DNA of 64,000 nucleotides from Brevibacillus composti (GTDB lineage: Bacteria > Bacillota > Bacilli > Brevibacillales > Brevibacillaceae). The stretch's first letter is position 1; every line of letters starts with the position of its first letter. This document shows positions 1 through 7,822 of the stretch, piece by piece. Both the position numbers and the translations under genes were made by a program. The notes under the pieces were generated by a model. The model searched no databases and was not told the origin of the DNA. It worked only from the letters and a program-made list of their open reading frames with translations. The stretch lies in contig NZ_CP066308.1 of NCBI RefSeq assembly GCF_016406105.1, positions 3,211,501 through 3,275,500 of the forward strand. The letters are read 5' to 3'.

Positions 1-98
1 TCCGGGATACTTTCCATGCTTTTCACCGCATGCTGGCTCAATACCTGATTTCTCCGGTTCGTTTTTCTCTCTTGCCAGGCTTTCCAAAACTGGCTCAA
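1..98 (-). CDS. 5' end of an unknown protein, cut by window edge
   Basis: An open frame on the minus strand begins with TTG at 98 and runs without a stop to base 1. It would encode a protein starting MSQFWKAWQERKTNRRNQ. A purine-rich AAAGGGGGAG ribosome binding site lies just upstream of the TTG, and a TACTAT-like -10 lies further up. The stretch is basic and polar with no signal peptide. Only about 32 residues are visible, so no family can be named. The good binding site and open frame are the only support; a chance open frame is possible. Confidence 0.4.
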   Translation of the reverse strand, partial: MSQFWKAWQERKTNRRNQVLSQHAVKSMESIP

Positions 99-229
99 CG
101 CCGCTCCCCCTTTCAAAGGATGAAAATAGTATCTCCAAATCTAGGACTTTCACTCTGGTTTTTCATATAGCGAAAATCGTCCGCTTTCACCGGTTACCGC
201 TTCAGCGAAGCAGCACATGCGGAAAGGGT

Positions 230-252
230 AAAAAAAGCCCCTCTCCTGGGGA
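230..252 (-). terminator. Rho-independent terminator after the DUF1294 gene
   Basis: Read on the minus strand, a short CCCC/GGGG hairpin with an AGGAGA loop is followed by a run of seven T. It lies about 30 bases past the stop of the DUF1294 gene. The stem is short, so termination may be partial. Confidence 0.55.
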
Positions 253-281
253 AAGGGACGGTTTGTCTTATGTCTGCTTGT

Positions 282-644
282 TCAGTAATGACGGACAGCC
301 AGAATCAGAAGATATGCCTGAATGATGAGAAAAAGCGGAATGGTCAGGGTAAACGAAAGATGCTTGGTCTTGTGGCGAAACAGCATCATCGCGGCCCAGG
401 CACCGGCCGCGCCGCCCAGTGCCGCTGTCAACAGGAGGCTCGACTCCGGTATGCGCAGCCTCCCCTCCCTGGCGTATCGCTTATCTTTCGCCATGATGAC
501 GGCCGCATACAGATTGACCAGCACGGCGCCGCCCCAGAGCCAAAGCGGCTGGCCGCTCCACCAGCTGCCGGCGATCATCAGCCAGCTGCAAGCCAGCACG
601 GTATTGCGAATCCTTCTGGATGTGGAAAGATGACGGTTTTTCAT
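282..644 (-). CDS. DUF1294 family small membrane protein
   Basis: This 120-residue protein has a basic N-terminus (MKNRHLSTSRRIRN) and about three hydrophobic segments. The C-terminal half carries features typical of DUF1294 proteins: a YAAVIMAKDKRYA stretch, then RIPESSLLLTAALGGAAGAW, then a conserved RHKTKH. Function is unknown; the family is often found alone or fused to a cold-shock domain. The ATG at 644 was chosen because AAGGGGA precedes it and because the longer frame upstream overlaps the DedA gene out of frame. It starts 2 bases after the DedA stop, so the two are probably co-transcribed. Confidence 0.8.
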   Translation of the reverse strand: MKNRHLSTSRRIRNTVLACSWLMIAGSWWSGQPLWLWGGAVLVNLYAAVIMAKDKRYAREGRLRIPESSLLLTAALGGAAGAWAAMMLFRHKTKHLSFTLTIPLFLIIQAYLLILAVRHY

Positions 645-646
645 GG

Positions 647-1264
647 CTATTCCCCTTTTGCCCGGTACGCGCTTTTTGCGAGAAAGAATCGGCGAAAGAA
701 CCATCCCGCCGCGAGCACCGCGGCCAGGACGAGAAGACCGTACAGGCCATAGGAGCGGATCATGGTGACAATCCCTTCCATGTTGCGGCCAAAAAGATAC
801 CCGATGAAATAGAAGGCGGCCGTCCAGATCAGCCCGATGGGATAGGACAAAGCAGCATAACGCCGATAGCTCATGCCGCTCATCGCGACGATGTACGGAA
901 CCACATGCCGCACGACCGGAAACAGGTAGCTGAAGCACAGCGCCAGCGTGCCGTACTTCTCCAACAGCCCGGTTGAGCGGATAACGGTATGCCTCATCTT
1001 CTCGCTCTTGGTCAAATACCGCAGGATCGGTTTGCCAAAAAATTTTCCCAGCAAAAACCCGATCGTAAGCCCGGAGGCGACGCCAAAATAACCGGCGAGA
1101 AACGAATACACAGGATCCAACAATTGTATCGAAGCCAGAAATCCCCCCGTAGCCACGACCAATTCGTCCGGTATCGGCAGGCCGACTATGCCCAGCCAGA
1201 GCAAAAAGAAGATGGCAAAATAGCCGTATTGCTCGATGATCGACATCAGCAGGTTGATTTCCAT
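647..1264 (-). CDS. DedA/VTT-domain membrane protein
   Basis: The 205-residue integral membrane protein belongs to the DedA (SNARE-associated/VTT) family. These proteins support membrane homeostasis, and several DedA homologues act in undecaprenyl-phosphate or lipid translocation. Visible hallmarks are the N-terminal GLPIPDELVVATGG re-entrant segment (about residues 27-40) and the central motif FSYLFPVVRHVVPYIVAMSGM (about 112-130) with its conserved Arg. About five transmembrane stretches follow. The ATG at 1264 has an AGGGGA site about 10 bases upstream. The exact substrate cannot be read from sequence. It shares an operon with the DUF1294 gene. Confidence 0.88.
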   Translation of the reverse strand: MEINLLMSIIEQYGYFAIFFLLWLGIVGLPIPDELVVATGGFLASIQLLDPVYSFLAGYFGVASGLTIGFLLGKFFGKPILRYLTKSEKMRHTVIRSTGLLEKYGTLALCFSYLFPVVRHVVPYIVAMSGMSYRRYAALSYPIGLIWTAAFYFIGYLFGRNMEGIVTMIRSYGLYGLLVLAAVLAAGWFFRRFFLAKSAYRAKGE

Positions 1265-1396
1265 GACGTAAAAATCCCCTATCCTCGCCGCCTGGGATAG
1301 TTGTCTGTCGATGCGGCGGCTTTTTTCCGTTGCTTGCTCCTCATACCAATACGGTTGCGCGGGCAAAAAAGTTTCCGGGCTGACGGAAAGCGGGAA

Positions 1397-3184
1397 TTAT
1401 TTTTGCGTGCGGGCCAACATCTCTTCCTGCTTGACAACCGTATAGGAGTTAGACTGACCTTCCTGATAGGGATAATATACGACCAGCACAAAAGCTCCGG
1501 GAATCAGCTCTCCCCCGCGTTCCCATTTTTCCAGGTCAAAGGATACGTAAGCGGGCAGCGTATGCTTGAAATACTCTTTTTCCGAAGCGGTGTGGCGGGC
1601 GAAATCCTCGCGCAGCTGATGGCGCTTGTCCGCGACGGATTGGTAGAGCCCCTGCAGCTCCGATTTATCCAGGACATCCTCCCACCACAGCTTGCGCGGA
1701 CGATGCTTCTGGTTGCGCAGGTAGTCGAATTTCATGAGGCTGAGGATGTGTTCCATCTCTTCGGTGCCCCGCTGTTCCAAAAACTGGCGCAAACGGAGGA
1801 ATAAATCCTCCAGTTGATGGCCGATCCGGCTCCACCCCTGCTCTTCCCAGAAATCGCCAAATTCCTGAAAGAAATCAAACGGGGTGGCAAACGTGCGGGA
1901 AACCAGCCACTCCAAGGTGTGGTCCATCCGGTGCGCATTCCAGTATTTCTCCAGGATATCCTCTGCACGTTTGATTCGCTGCATGTCCTCAAAGGAGAGG
2001 ACGTTGTTCCCCAGAATTTCATAGGGGGCCTGATCCATGTAGACATACCCGTGGTTGGCGGCGCGAGCCCTCACTCCCGTCCCGCGCAGCATTTTCAGGA
2101 AGCCGAGCTGCAGCTCCTCCGGACGGAGAGCGAAGACATCGTTGAAGGTCTTGCGAAAGGAAGCGTAATCCTCTTCCGGCAGTCCGGCAATCAGATCCAG
2201 ATGCTGGTCGATTTTCCCGGAGTTTTTGATTTTGGTCACGGTCTGAGAGAGCCTGTCAAAGCGCTGAATCCGCTGTACCAGCCTGTTGGTCTCGTCATTG
2301 GTCGACTGGACGCCGATCTCGAAACGGAAGATCCCCGGCGGCGCGTTTTCGATGAGAAAATCTAGCACGTCTGCGCGCAGGATATCGGCTGTAATCTCAA
2401 ACTGGAACACCGTTCCGTTGTGATTGTCGATCAGGAACTGGAAAATCTCCAGCGCGTATTTTTTGTTGATGTTAAATGTGCGATCGACGAATTTGATCGT
2501 CTTCACGCCGTGCCGGATCAATCGCAGCAGATCGGCCTTGACGCGATCCAGGCTGAAATAGCGCACCCCGTCTTCGATGGACGACAGGCAGTACTGGCAT
2601 TTGAACGGACAACCACGCGAGGCTTCGAAGTAAACCACGCGGTTGTTCAGCTCGTCGAGATCCTCTGCATATGGGGAGGGAATCGAATCCAAGTCCTCGA
2701 TCTGCCCCCGCGGCGCGCTGAAGCGGATATGCTCCCCTTCGCGGTAGACGATGCCGGCCACATCCTTCAGACGGGGAGGCTGGCCTGTCCGCCTCGCTTC
2801 CTCGTACGCCTGCATCAATTCGAGAAAGGTTTGCTCCCCCTCTCCCAGCACGATCACGTCAAATTCCGGATGCTGCTTCATCCAATAGTCAGCATCGTAG
2901 CTCACCTCGGGCCCGCCCAGGATCACGGGCAGATCCGGCCGGACTTTCTTCAGATTGGAGATGACATCGATTGTCTCGCGTATATTCCAGATGTAACAGG
3001 AAAAGGCAACAATGTCGGGCCTGCGCTTGTAGATGTCGGAGACGATATTCAACGTGACGTCATTGATGGTATACTCCGCAATCTCCAGGTCGGGAAAGGA
3101 CGGCTTGGCATAGCTGCGCAAATACCGCAGCGCCAAAGACGAGTGGATAAACTTGGCGTTCAGTGTAGACAGCAATATTTTCAT
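1397..3184 (-). CDS. B12-binding radical SAM protein (DUF4080 type)
   Basis: The protein has 595 residues and three regions. An N-terminal cobalamin-binding Rossmann-like domain (about 1-130) contains the ILGGPEVSYD and VILGEGE signatures. A radical SAM core has the iron-sulfur motif in ASRGCPFKCQYC (about 190-200). A C-terminal DUF4080-like region follows. Members of this class are cytosolic and use AdoMet, and in many cases cobalamin, for radical methylation or rearrangement; the substrate of this subfamily is not established. ATG at 3184 is preceded by GAGGAG. It seems to be a single-gene unit between moaB and the DedA gene. Confidence 0.85.
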   Translation of the reverse strand: MKILLSTLNAKFIHSSLALRYLRSYAKPSFPDLEIAEYTINDVTLNIVSDIYKRRPDIVAFSCYIWNIRETIDVISNLKKVRPDLPVILGGPEVSYDADYWMKQHPEFDVIVLGEGEQTFLELMQAYEEARRTGQPPRLKDVAGIVYREGEHIRFSAPRGQIEDLDSIPSPYAEDLDELNNRVVYFEASRGCPFKCQYCLSSIEDGVRYFSLDRVKADLLRLIRHGVKTIKFVDRTFNINKKYALEIFQFLIDNHNGTVFQFEITADILRADVLDFLIENAPPGIFRFEIGVQSTNDETNRLVQRIQRFDRLSQTVTKIKNSGKIDQHLDLIAGLPEEDYASFRKTFNDVFALRPEELQLGFLKMLRGTGVRARAANHGYVYMDQAPYEILGNNVLSFEDMQRIKRAEDILEKYWNAHRMDHTLEWLVSRTFATPFDFFQEFGDFWEEQGWSRIGHQLEDLFLRLRQFLEQRGTEEMEHILSLMKFDYLRNQKHRPRKLWWEDVLDKSELQGLYQSVADKRHQLREDFARHTASEKEYFKHTLPAYVSFDLEKWERGGELIPGAFVLVVYYPYQEGQSNSYTVVKQEEMLARTQK

Positions 3185-3218
3185 GCTTTCGCGAATCTCC
3201 TCTTGTCAACGAATCTTC

Positions 3219-3274
3219 AATGCCCATCCCGACGCCGTCTGCTGGCTGGCAGGTCGGCGGGGGACGGGCATTTT
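3219..3274 (+). other. Long imperfect hairpin between moaB and the radical SAM gene
   Basis: Bases 3219-3237 (AATGCCCATCCCGACGCCG) pair imperfectly with 3256-3274. On the plus strand the hairpin is followed by five T, so it would terminate antisense transcription. On the minus strand no T run follows, so it is not an obvious terminator for moaB. Confidence 0.4.
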
Positions 3275-3346
3275 TCCTTCTGTAACAGTATCACATGCGC
3301 TGCCGTGCAGCAAATAAAGATCGCTGTCGCCTGAAAAAAGGCAAAC

Positions 3347-3853
3347 TCACCGGTTTAGCTCTCTGACGACATGACCCAGCTCCGGCACGATCAGACGGGT
3401 CATCGCGAGGCGCACCGCTCCCGTAGAGCCCGGCGTGGAAAAGATCGCTTTGCCCTGGCGGACGCCGGCAACCGCCCTGCTGAGCATCGCGGCGGAACCG
3501 ATATCCTCGGTATAGCTCAGCATCCGAAACAGCTCGCCGAAGCCGGGAAGCTGCTTCTCCAGCATGCCTGTCACCGCCTCGAACGTGTTGTCGCGCGGCG
3601 AAATGCCGGTCCCGCCGTTGACGAGAATCACATCAACACCCGGATCGGCCAGCCCGGCTTCGATCGCTTCCACCACCTGGGCAGGCTCGTCCTTGACGAT
3701 GCGGTACTGATTGACCAGATGGCCCGCTTCCACGGCGAGCTGCATCATTAGCTGGCCGCTTTTGTCCGTCTCTTCGGTCCGCGTGTCCGAGACCGTAATT
3801 ACCATGCATCCCACTTGCTTGGGGGCTTTTTCTTTATGCTCCGCTGTACTCAT
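3347..3853 (-). CDS. moaB: Molybdenum cofactor biosynthesis protein MoaB/Mog family
   Basis: This 168-residue cytosolic protein has the MoaB/MogA fold. In this family, MogA-type members adenylylate molybdopterin before metal insertion; Bacillus MoaB is thought to do the same. Visible motifs are ITVSDTRTEETDKSG (about 19-33), the nucleotide-binding VNGGTGISPRD (about 78-88) and the C-terminal FSTPGSTGAVRLAM. Length matches the family. It lies about 21 kb from the moaA/moeA/tup island but would feed the same cofactor pathway. ATG at 3853 follows AGGAGG. It is transcribed divergently from the MocR gene. Confidence 0.93.
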   Translation of the reverse strand: MSTAEHKEKAPKQVGCMVITVSDTRTEETDKSGQLMMQLAVEAGHLVNQYRIVKDEPAQVVEAIEAGLADPGVDVILVNGGTGISPRDNTFEAVTGMLEKQLPGFGELFRMLSYTEDIGSAAMLSRAVAGVRQGKAIFSTPGSTGAVRLAMTRLIVPELGHVVRELNR

Positions 3854-3975
3854 CTTTTTATCCTCCTGGTTCGTGCGATTTGTCGATGCTCGCAGCTGCC
3901 GGTCCGGCAGGGACCGCCGCGCTCCTGCTCTTCACCGCCATGATAACACGGACCGCCCGGCCTATCTAGCGGGGA

Positions 3976-4004
3976 TTACCAGCCGCACGGGATTGCTCTA
4001 TAAT
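3976..4004 (+). promoter_or_regulatory. SigmaA-type promoter for the MocR regulator gene
   Basis: TTACCA at 3976-3981 and TATAAT at 3999-4004 are separated by 17 bases. They sit about 40 bases before the MocR start, in the divergent gap with moaB. The -10 is perfect and the -35 matches 4 of 6. Confidence 0.6.
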
Positions 4005-4044
4005 GAATCAATACTCTTTCGATTGACATACTTGAGGTGAAAAC

Positions 4045-5517
4045 ATGGCGACTCGACCTTTCTTTGCCTTTCATTTTCATAAACATGCCAAAACACCGCT
4101 CTACATCCAGCTATTCGAGCAGTTGCAGACGGCTATTCTGCGGGGAGCCTTTTTGGAGGGAGATCAGCTCCTGTCGCTGCGGGAGATGAAAACGATCAGC
4201 GGCTGTTCGCTCGAGACCGTGAAAAAGGCTTACGATCTGCTGGTCGAGCACGAATGGGCAGAGGCCAGCCACGGAAAAGGGTATTTTCTCACGGCCAAAG
4301 CCCGCGAATTGCGCCGGCAGGGACGGTTTCCCCTGTCCGACATCCCGCTCTACTCGCTCGCGGATTCCACGCCCATACCCGGTAGCGAGCTGCTCCGCCG
4401 CCTGCGCGCGGCCCTGGCAGACAGCGTCGATGTATTGACCGAGCAATCGACGGAAAAGAAAGCGCGGCGCACGCAGGCTGCTGCCGCGTATGCCGCTCAT
4501 CTCCGCCGACGGGGTATTCCTGCCGATCCGGAGAGGCTGCTCTTGTTTAACCGGAGTACGGGCGCATTTTCCTTTGTCGTCCAGCAAGTGATGAAGCCGG
4601 CGGATGTCGTCTTCGTAGAGGAGTACCATTATCCGGTGTTTGCCGCCATGCTGAAACACGGCGGTCTCACGGTCAAAGCAATCCCGATGGATCAGGAAGG
4701 GATCATCCCGGAGGCGCTGGAAGCGGCCACAGCCGAATCGCCGCCGCAATGGCTGCTGGTCAATCCTCATCATCACTTTCCCACGGGCATCAGCTATTCC
4801 CGCAAGCGGAAGGAGCATCTGCTCCGATGGGCCGAGCGCCACGGCGTCACCCTGCTCGAAAATGACCATCACGGAGACCTTTGGTTTCGAAAGCCGCGTC
4901 TCTCTCTTTACGAGCTGGCACAGGAGAGCGGAGGCAACCCGCCGGTCTACTCGTTTCATTCCTTTTCCAAAACACTGGCGCGCGATGTGCAGCTGGGGGC
5001 CCTGGTTCTGCCCGGCAGCATGGCCGGTGAGGAGCGGGAACGGCTGCGACAGCTCACAGCCCTGACCGGTGCCGAACCATCGCTTTTGATCCTGGAGGCG
5101 GCCGTGCGCCTGCTTGGCGATCCCTGGTTTGCGGAGGTGTATCTCCCACAGAGGCGCTCGCTTTTTTTTGCGGCCTGGCAATACCTCCTGCAAGAGCAGC
5201 AGCGCGCCCTGCCCGCCCACGCCCGCATCCTGCCGATCAAGGGCGGTCTCAATACTTGGATCGAGTGGGGCGAACCCATGATCGATGCGGCCGAGCAGGA
5301 AAGCCGGGTGATTTCGCTCCTTCGCCGGGAGGGGCTCGAGCTGACGGGCGGGCAATCCTTCCGGCTGTCCGATGAACCGGAGGGGTTGCGGCGCCGTCCG
5401 GCTGTACGCTTTCCACTCTCTCCCCTGGACAAAAGAGAGATTAAATACTGGTTGCATCGGTTGGGGGCGGGAATCTATTATACTTACAGAGGTTCACGGG
5501 ATACTAATGGGGAGTGA
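4045..5517 (+). CDS. MocR/GabR-type transcriptional regulator (GntR HTH plus aminotransferase domain)
   Basis: The 490-residue regulator has a GntR winged helix at about residues 12-85 (TPLYIQLFEQLQTAILRGAF, then LLSLREMKTISGCSLETVKKAYDLL). A fold-type I aminotransferase-like domain follows to the end. The PLP-lysine region is recognisable in SFHSFSKTLARDVQLG and the aspartate region in LLENDHHGDL. Family members sense PLP or amino acids and control neighbouring metabolic genes. The target here is unknown; the convergent symporter and divergent moaB are the nearest candidates. ATG at 4045 follows GAGGTG. Confidence 0.9.
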   Translation: MATRPFFAFHFHKHAKTPLYIQLFEQLQTAILRGAFLEGDQLLSLREMKTISGCSLETVKKAYDLLVEHEWAEASHGKGYFLTAKARELRRQGRFPLSDIPLYSLADSTPIPGSELLRRLRAALADSVDVLTEQSTEKKARRTQAAAAYAAHLRRRGIPADPERLLLFNRSTGAFSFVVQQVMKPADVVFVEEYHYPVFAAMLKHGGLTVKAIPMDQEGIIPEALEAATAESPPQWLLVNPHHHFPTGISYSRKRKEHLLRWAERHGVTLLENDHHGDLWFRKPRLSLYELAQESGGNPPVYSFHSFSKTLARDVQLGALVLPGSMAGEERERLRQLTALTGAEPSLLILEAAVRLLGDPWFAEVYLPQRRSLFFAAWQYLLQEQQRALPAHARILPIKGGLNTWIEWGEPMIDAAEQESRVISLLRREGLELTGGQSFRLSDEPEGLRRRPAVRFPLSPLDKREIKYWLHRLGAGIYYTYRGSRDTNGE

Positions 5518-5733
5518 ATAAGCCTGACCGCCGCGTCTCCGCATGGTGAGACCTGACCCATCAAACAGAAGAGAACCGAGGGATCATCGCCAGCTTTATT
5601 GTCGTCAGCGATGTATATGAGTACCGCCGTTCCATGAGACTCTCTCTCACCTCGAACATCGGCGAGATGAGACATTCCTCGCTGTTTGTGATCATTCTCC
5701 CAAAGGAAAAATCAATATTGGGTAGGCAGGGAA
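5518..5733 (+). other. Gap after MocR with an open frame lacking a start codon
   Basis: About 216 bases separate the MocR stop from the terminator. One plus-strand frame stays open from a TGA near 5548 into the terminator and reads protein-like (for example GIIASFIVVSDVYEYRRSM). Its only ATG is internal at 5634 and has no convincing ribosome binding site. It may be a gene remnant or chance. No RNA gene was recognised. Confidence 0.3.
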
Positions 5734-5779
5734 CAGCCCCGTTCTTCAGCTGGATGGCCGAAGGGACGGGGCTGTTTTT
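5733..5779 (+). terminator. Terminator downstream of MocR, overlapping the convergent symporter 3' end
   Basis: CAGCCCCGT at 5734-5742 pairs with ACGGGGCTG at 5766-5774, followed by five T on the plus strand. The stem covers the last codons of the symporter gene on the other strand, so this coding end doubles as a terminator for plus-strand transcripts. Confidence 0.7.
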
Positions 5780-7143
5780 CGCGCGCAGAAGCGCCCGGCG
5801 ATCAGGAAGATCAAGCTATACAGACTGCTGACGTAGAGCGGGTCGATCCCGGTAGACGGCAGAAAGGCCCATATCCAGACGAGAGTGAGCAGCGGCGCTC
5901 CCCAGATGGCCCAGGCCGCCCAGCCCTTGTGAACAGGCGCCAGCCGAAAGAGAAAGAAAAGGACCGGGAGAAATACCGTCACGCCTCGAAGTGTCATGGC
6001 CAGGAAGGCCCAATGCAGGATCAGCGCCTCTTCGTCGAAACAGACGAATCCATAGGCGCTGAGAATCACGCCGATGATCAGCAGCCGGGACAAGGCAAGC
6101 TGCTGGGTATCTGAGCGCTTCCGGCGCCAATAGCTCGCAATCACGTCACGATGGAGAATCGTCGCGATACTGAGCGTAAGTGCGGCGCCCGTCATCACGA
6201 CTGACAGCAGGATAATCGCGTAAGCCGCTCCAGCCAGCCAAGCCGGAGAGTGGAGCAGGAAGAACTGGGGTACCGCTTCCCGGGGGACAAGCAGGGGGTA
6301 GGCATCCCGCATGTACATCCCGATCCAACTACTTACCAGCCCGATGAGGATGATCACAAGGCCGGCGGTTATGGCGCCTGTCCGCGCCTGCCTCGTATCG
6401 CGGCTGGCAAAGATCGGCTGCAGATACGCCTGGGTGGAGAAGATGCCGACGATCATCGCCGCTCCCTGTGCCCAGCCGAGTCCGGCCTCGGGTACGGTTA
6501 AGGTAAAACGTCCCTCCTCCCACCAGCGGATGAAAGTCTCCCCGCCCATTTGCCAGGAAAGCCAGAACCCCGTCCCCGCCAGGAGCAGGATCAGCATCCC
6601 CGTCTTGAGGGAGCCGACGAGACTGGCCCCCATGAAGCCGCCCGCCAGTACATAGGCAAAGATCAGGCAGGCCGGGACGAAGGCGATCAGCGCCACCGGC
6701 CCTTTCCAGAAGACAGAGACAAACGGCAAGGCGGCCAGAAGCTGCGCGATCACCTGGATAAACATGCCCAGCGAGAGAAAGAGGCTGGCCCCGAGCTTGG
6801 AGCGCTCGCCGTACTGCTGGCCGATCAGCTCGGGCAACGTCTCGACCCGCATGCGGATAAAGCGATTGGCGGACAGTCCGAGCAGCATCACGGCCACCCC
6901 GCCGCCCAAGGTAAACCAGATGGAAGACAAACCGTATTGGAAGGCCAGCTCCCCCGTCCCGACGATAGAGGTGCCGCCGACAAATCCGCCCACCAGCGCA
7001 CCGGCGACCATGCCAGCAGAGAGCGAGCTCCCGGCATTGCTGAAATCGCTGCTGCGGCGGACAGAGCGCTTCGCCGCAATGCCGGCCGCCACTGTGCAGA
7101 GCAAGATAGCGAGAAAGCTGAGCAGAAACCCGAATGAAGCCAC
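5746..7143 (-). CDS. Sodium:solute symporter (SSS/SLC5 family)
   Basis: The 465-residue membrane protein has about 12-13 hydrophobic helices and the SSS-family fold. The start region (GAAKRSVRR-like basic loop after TM1) and GALVGGFVGGTSIVGTGELAFQYG in TM2, with its Gly/Ser/Thr-rich break, match the family. Family members couple solute uptake (sugars, amino acids, organic acids, pantothenate) to sodium; the substrate cannot be read here. Length is slightly shorter than PutP/PanF. Start is GTG at 7143, preceded by AGGGGAG. It is convergent with the MocR gene. Confidence 0.86.
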   Translation of the reverse strand: MASFGFLLSFLAILLCTVAAGIAAKRSVRRSSDFSNAGSSLSAGMVAGALVGGFVGGTSIVGTGELAFQYGLSSIWFTLGGGVAVMLLGLSANRFIRMRVETLPELIGQQYGERSKLGASLFLSLGMFIQVIAQLLAALPFVSVFWKGPVALIAFVPACLIFAYVLAGGFMGASLVGSLKTGMLILLLAGTGFWLSWQMGGETFIRWWEEGRFTLTVPEAGLGWAQGAAMIVGIFSTQAYLQPIFASRDTRQARTGAITAGLVIILIGLVSSWIGMYMRDAYPLLVPREAVPQFFLLHSPAWLAGAAYAIILLSVVMTGAALTLSIATILHRDVIASYWRRKRSDTQQLALSRLLIIGVILSAYGFVCFDEEALILHWAFLAMTLRGVTVFLPVLFFLFRLAPVHKGWAAWAIWGAPLLTLVWIWAFLPSTGIDPLYVSSLYSLIFLIAGRFCARKTAPSLRPSS

Positions 7144-7473
7144 GATGTTCTCCCCTTATGGTGCAGCTTTGCTGTTGATGTTGTTTTAAAAGTGTCGAAA
7201 TGTTCCATTAATGATTTAAGTATATTACGAGAACGGGTTCAGTTACAAGGGGCAATGGGGATATTGAAATGTCGTCTTACCGATATGTTATTTTTTTGAG
7301 AAGAGGTATGTTTCCATGATACACTCCGCTCTTATACCTGCTGGGAACTATGTCCAAATATTTAAGCTGATCTACATTCAAAGAAAGATTATTTGATAGA
7401 AGTATTGAAATATTATAATTAATGGTTATTATTAGTATTAAGTACAAATTATGTAAAAAAGGAGTTGTGAAGT
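7144..7473. other. Non-coding gap where base composition turns AT-rich
   Basis: From about 7200 the sequence becomes markedly AT-rich compared with the flanking chromosome. It stays so, apart from the IS element, to about 10650. No convincing gene or RNA was found here. This is probably the left boundary of a horizontally acquired segment. AAGGAG just before 7474 is the ribosome binding site of the interrupted peptidase. Confidence 0.45.
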
Positions 7474-7816
7474 ATGAACCGAGTTGCTTTAGGATTGCTA
7501 ACTGTTTTTTTATCACTTGGTACTTGGGGTGTCGCATTCGCACAACCTGACAATGTAATCGAAGCCCCTTTATCGATTCCAGATGATCCTTACGGAACAC
7601 TTGGGTGGAGATGGCCAACTACTGGTTATACTATTACCGGAGACTACGGTGAAAGCCGTTTTGATGGTCCACACAAAGGAATAGATATAGGAGTAAAACT
7701 CGCACCAGTTTATTCAGTTGCTCGTGGTGAAGTTATTTCAAGTGGAAAATACACAAAAGATCCCATTCTGTATGTAACAGTAAAACAAGATGACAGAGAC
7801 CCGAATGGAAATAATC

Positions 7817-7822
7817 TAATTA
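7817..7822. repeat. Left copy of the 6-bp target-site duplication (TAATTA)
   Basis: TAATTA directly flanks the left IS end and is repeated at 9459-9464 next to the right end. The target sequence is itself palindromic. Confidence 0.85.
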
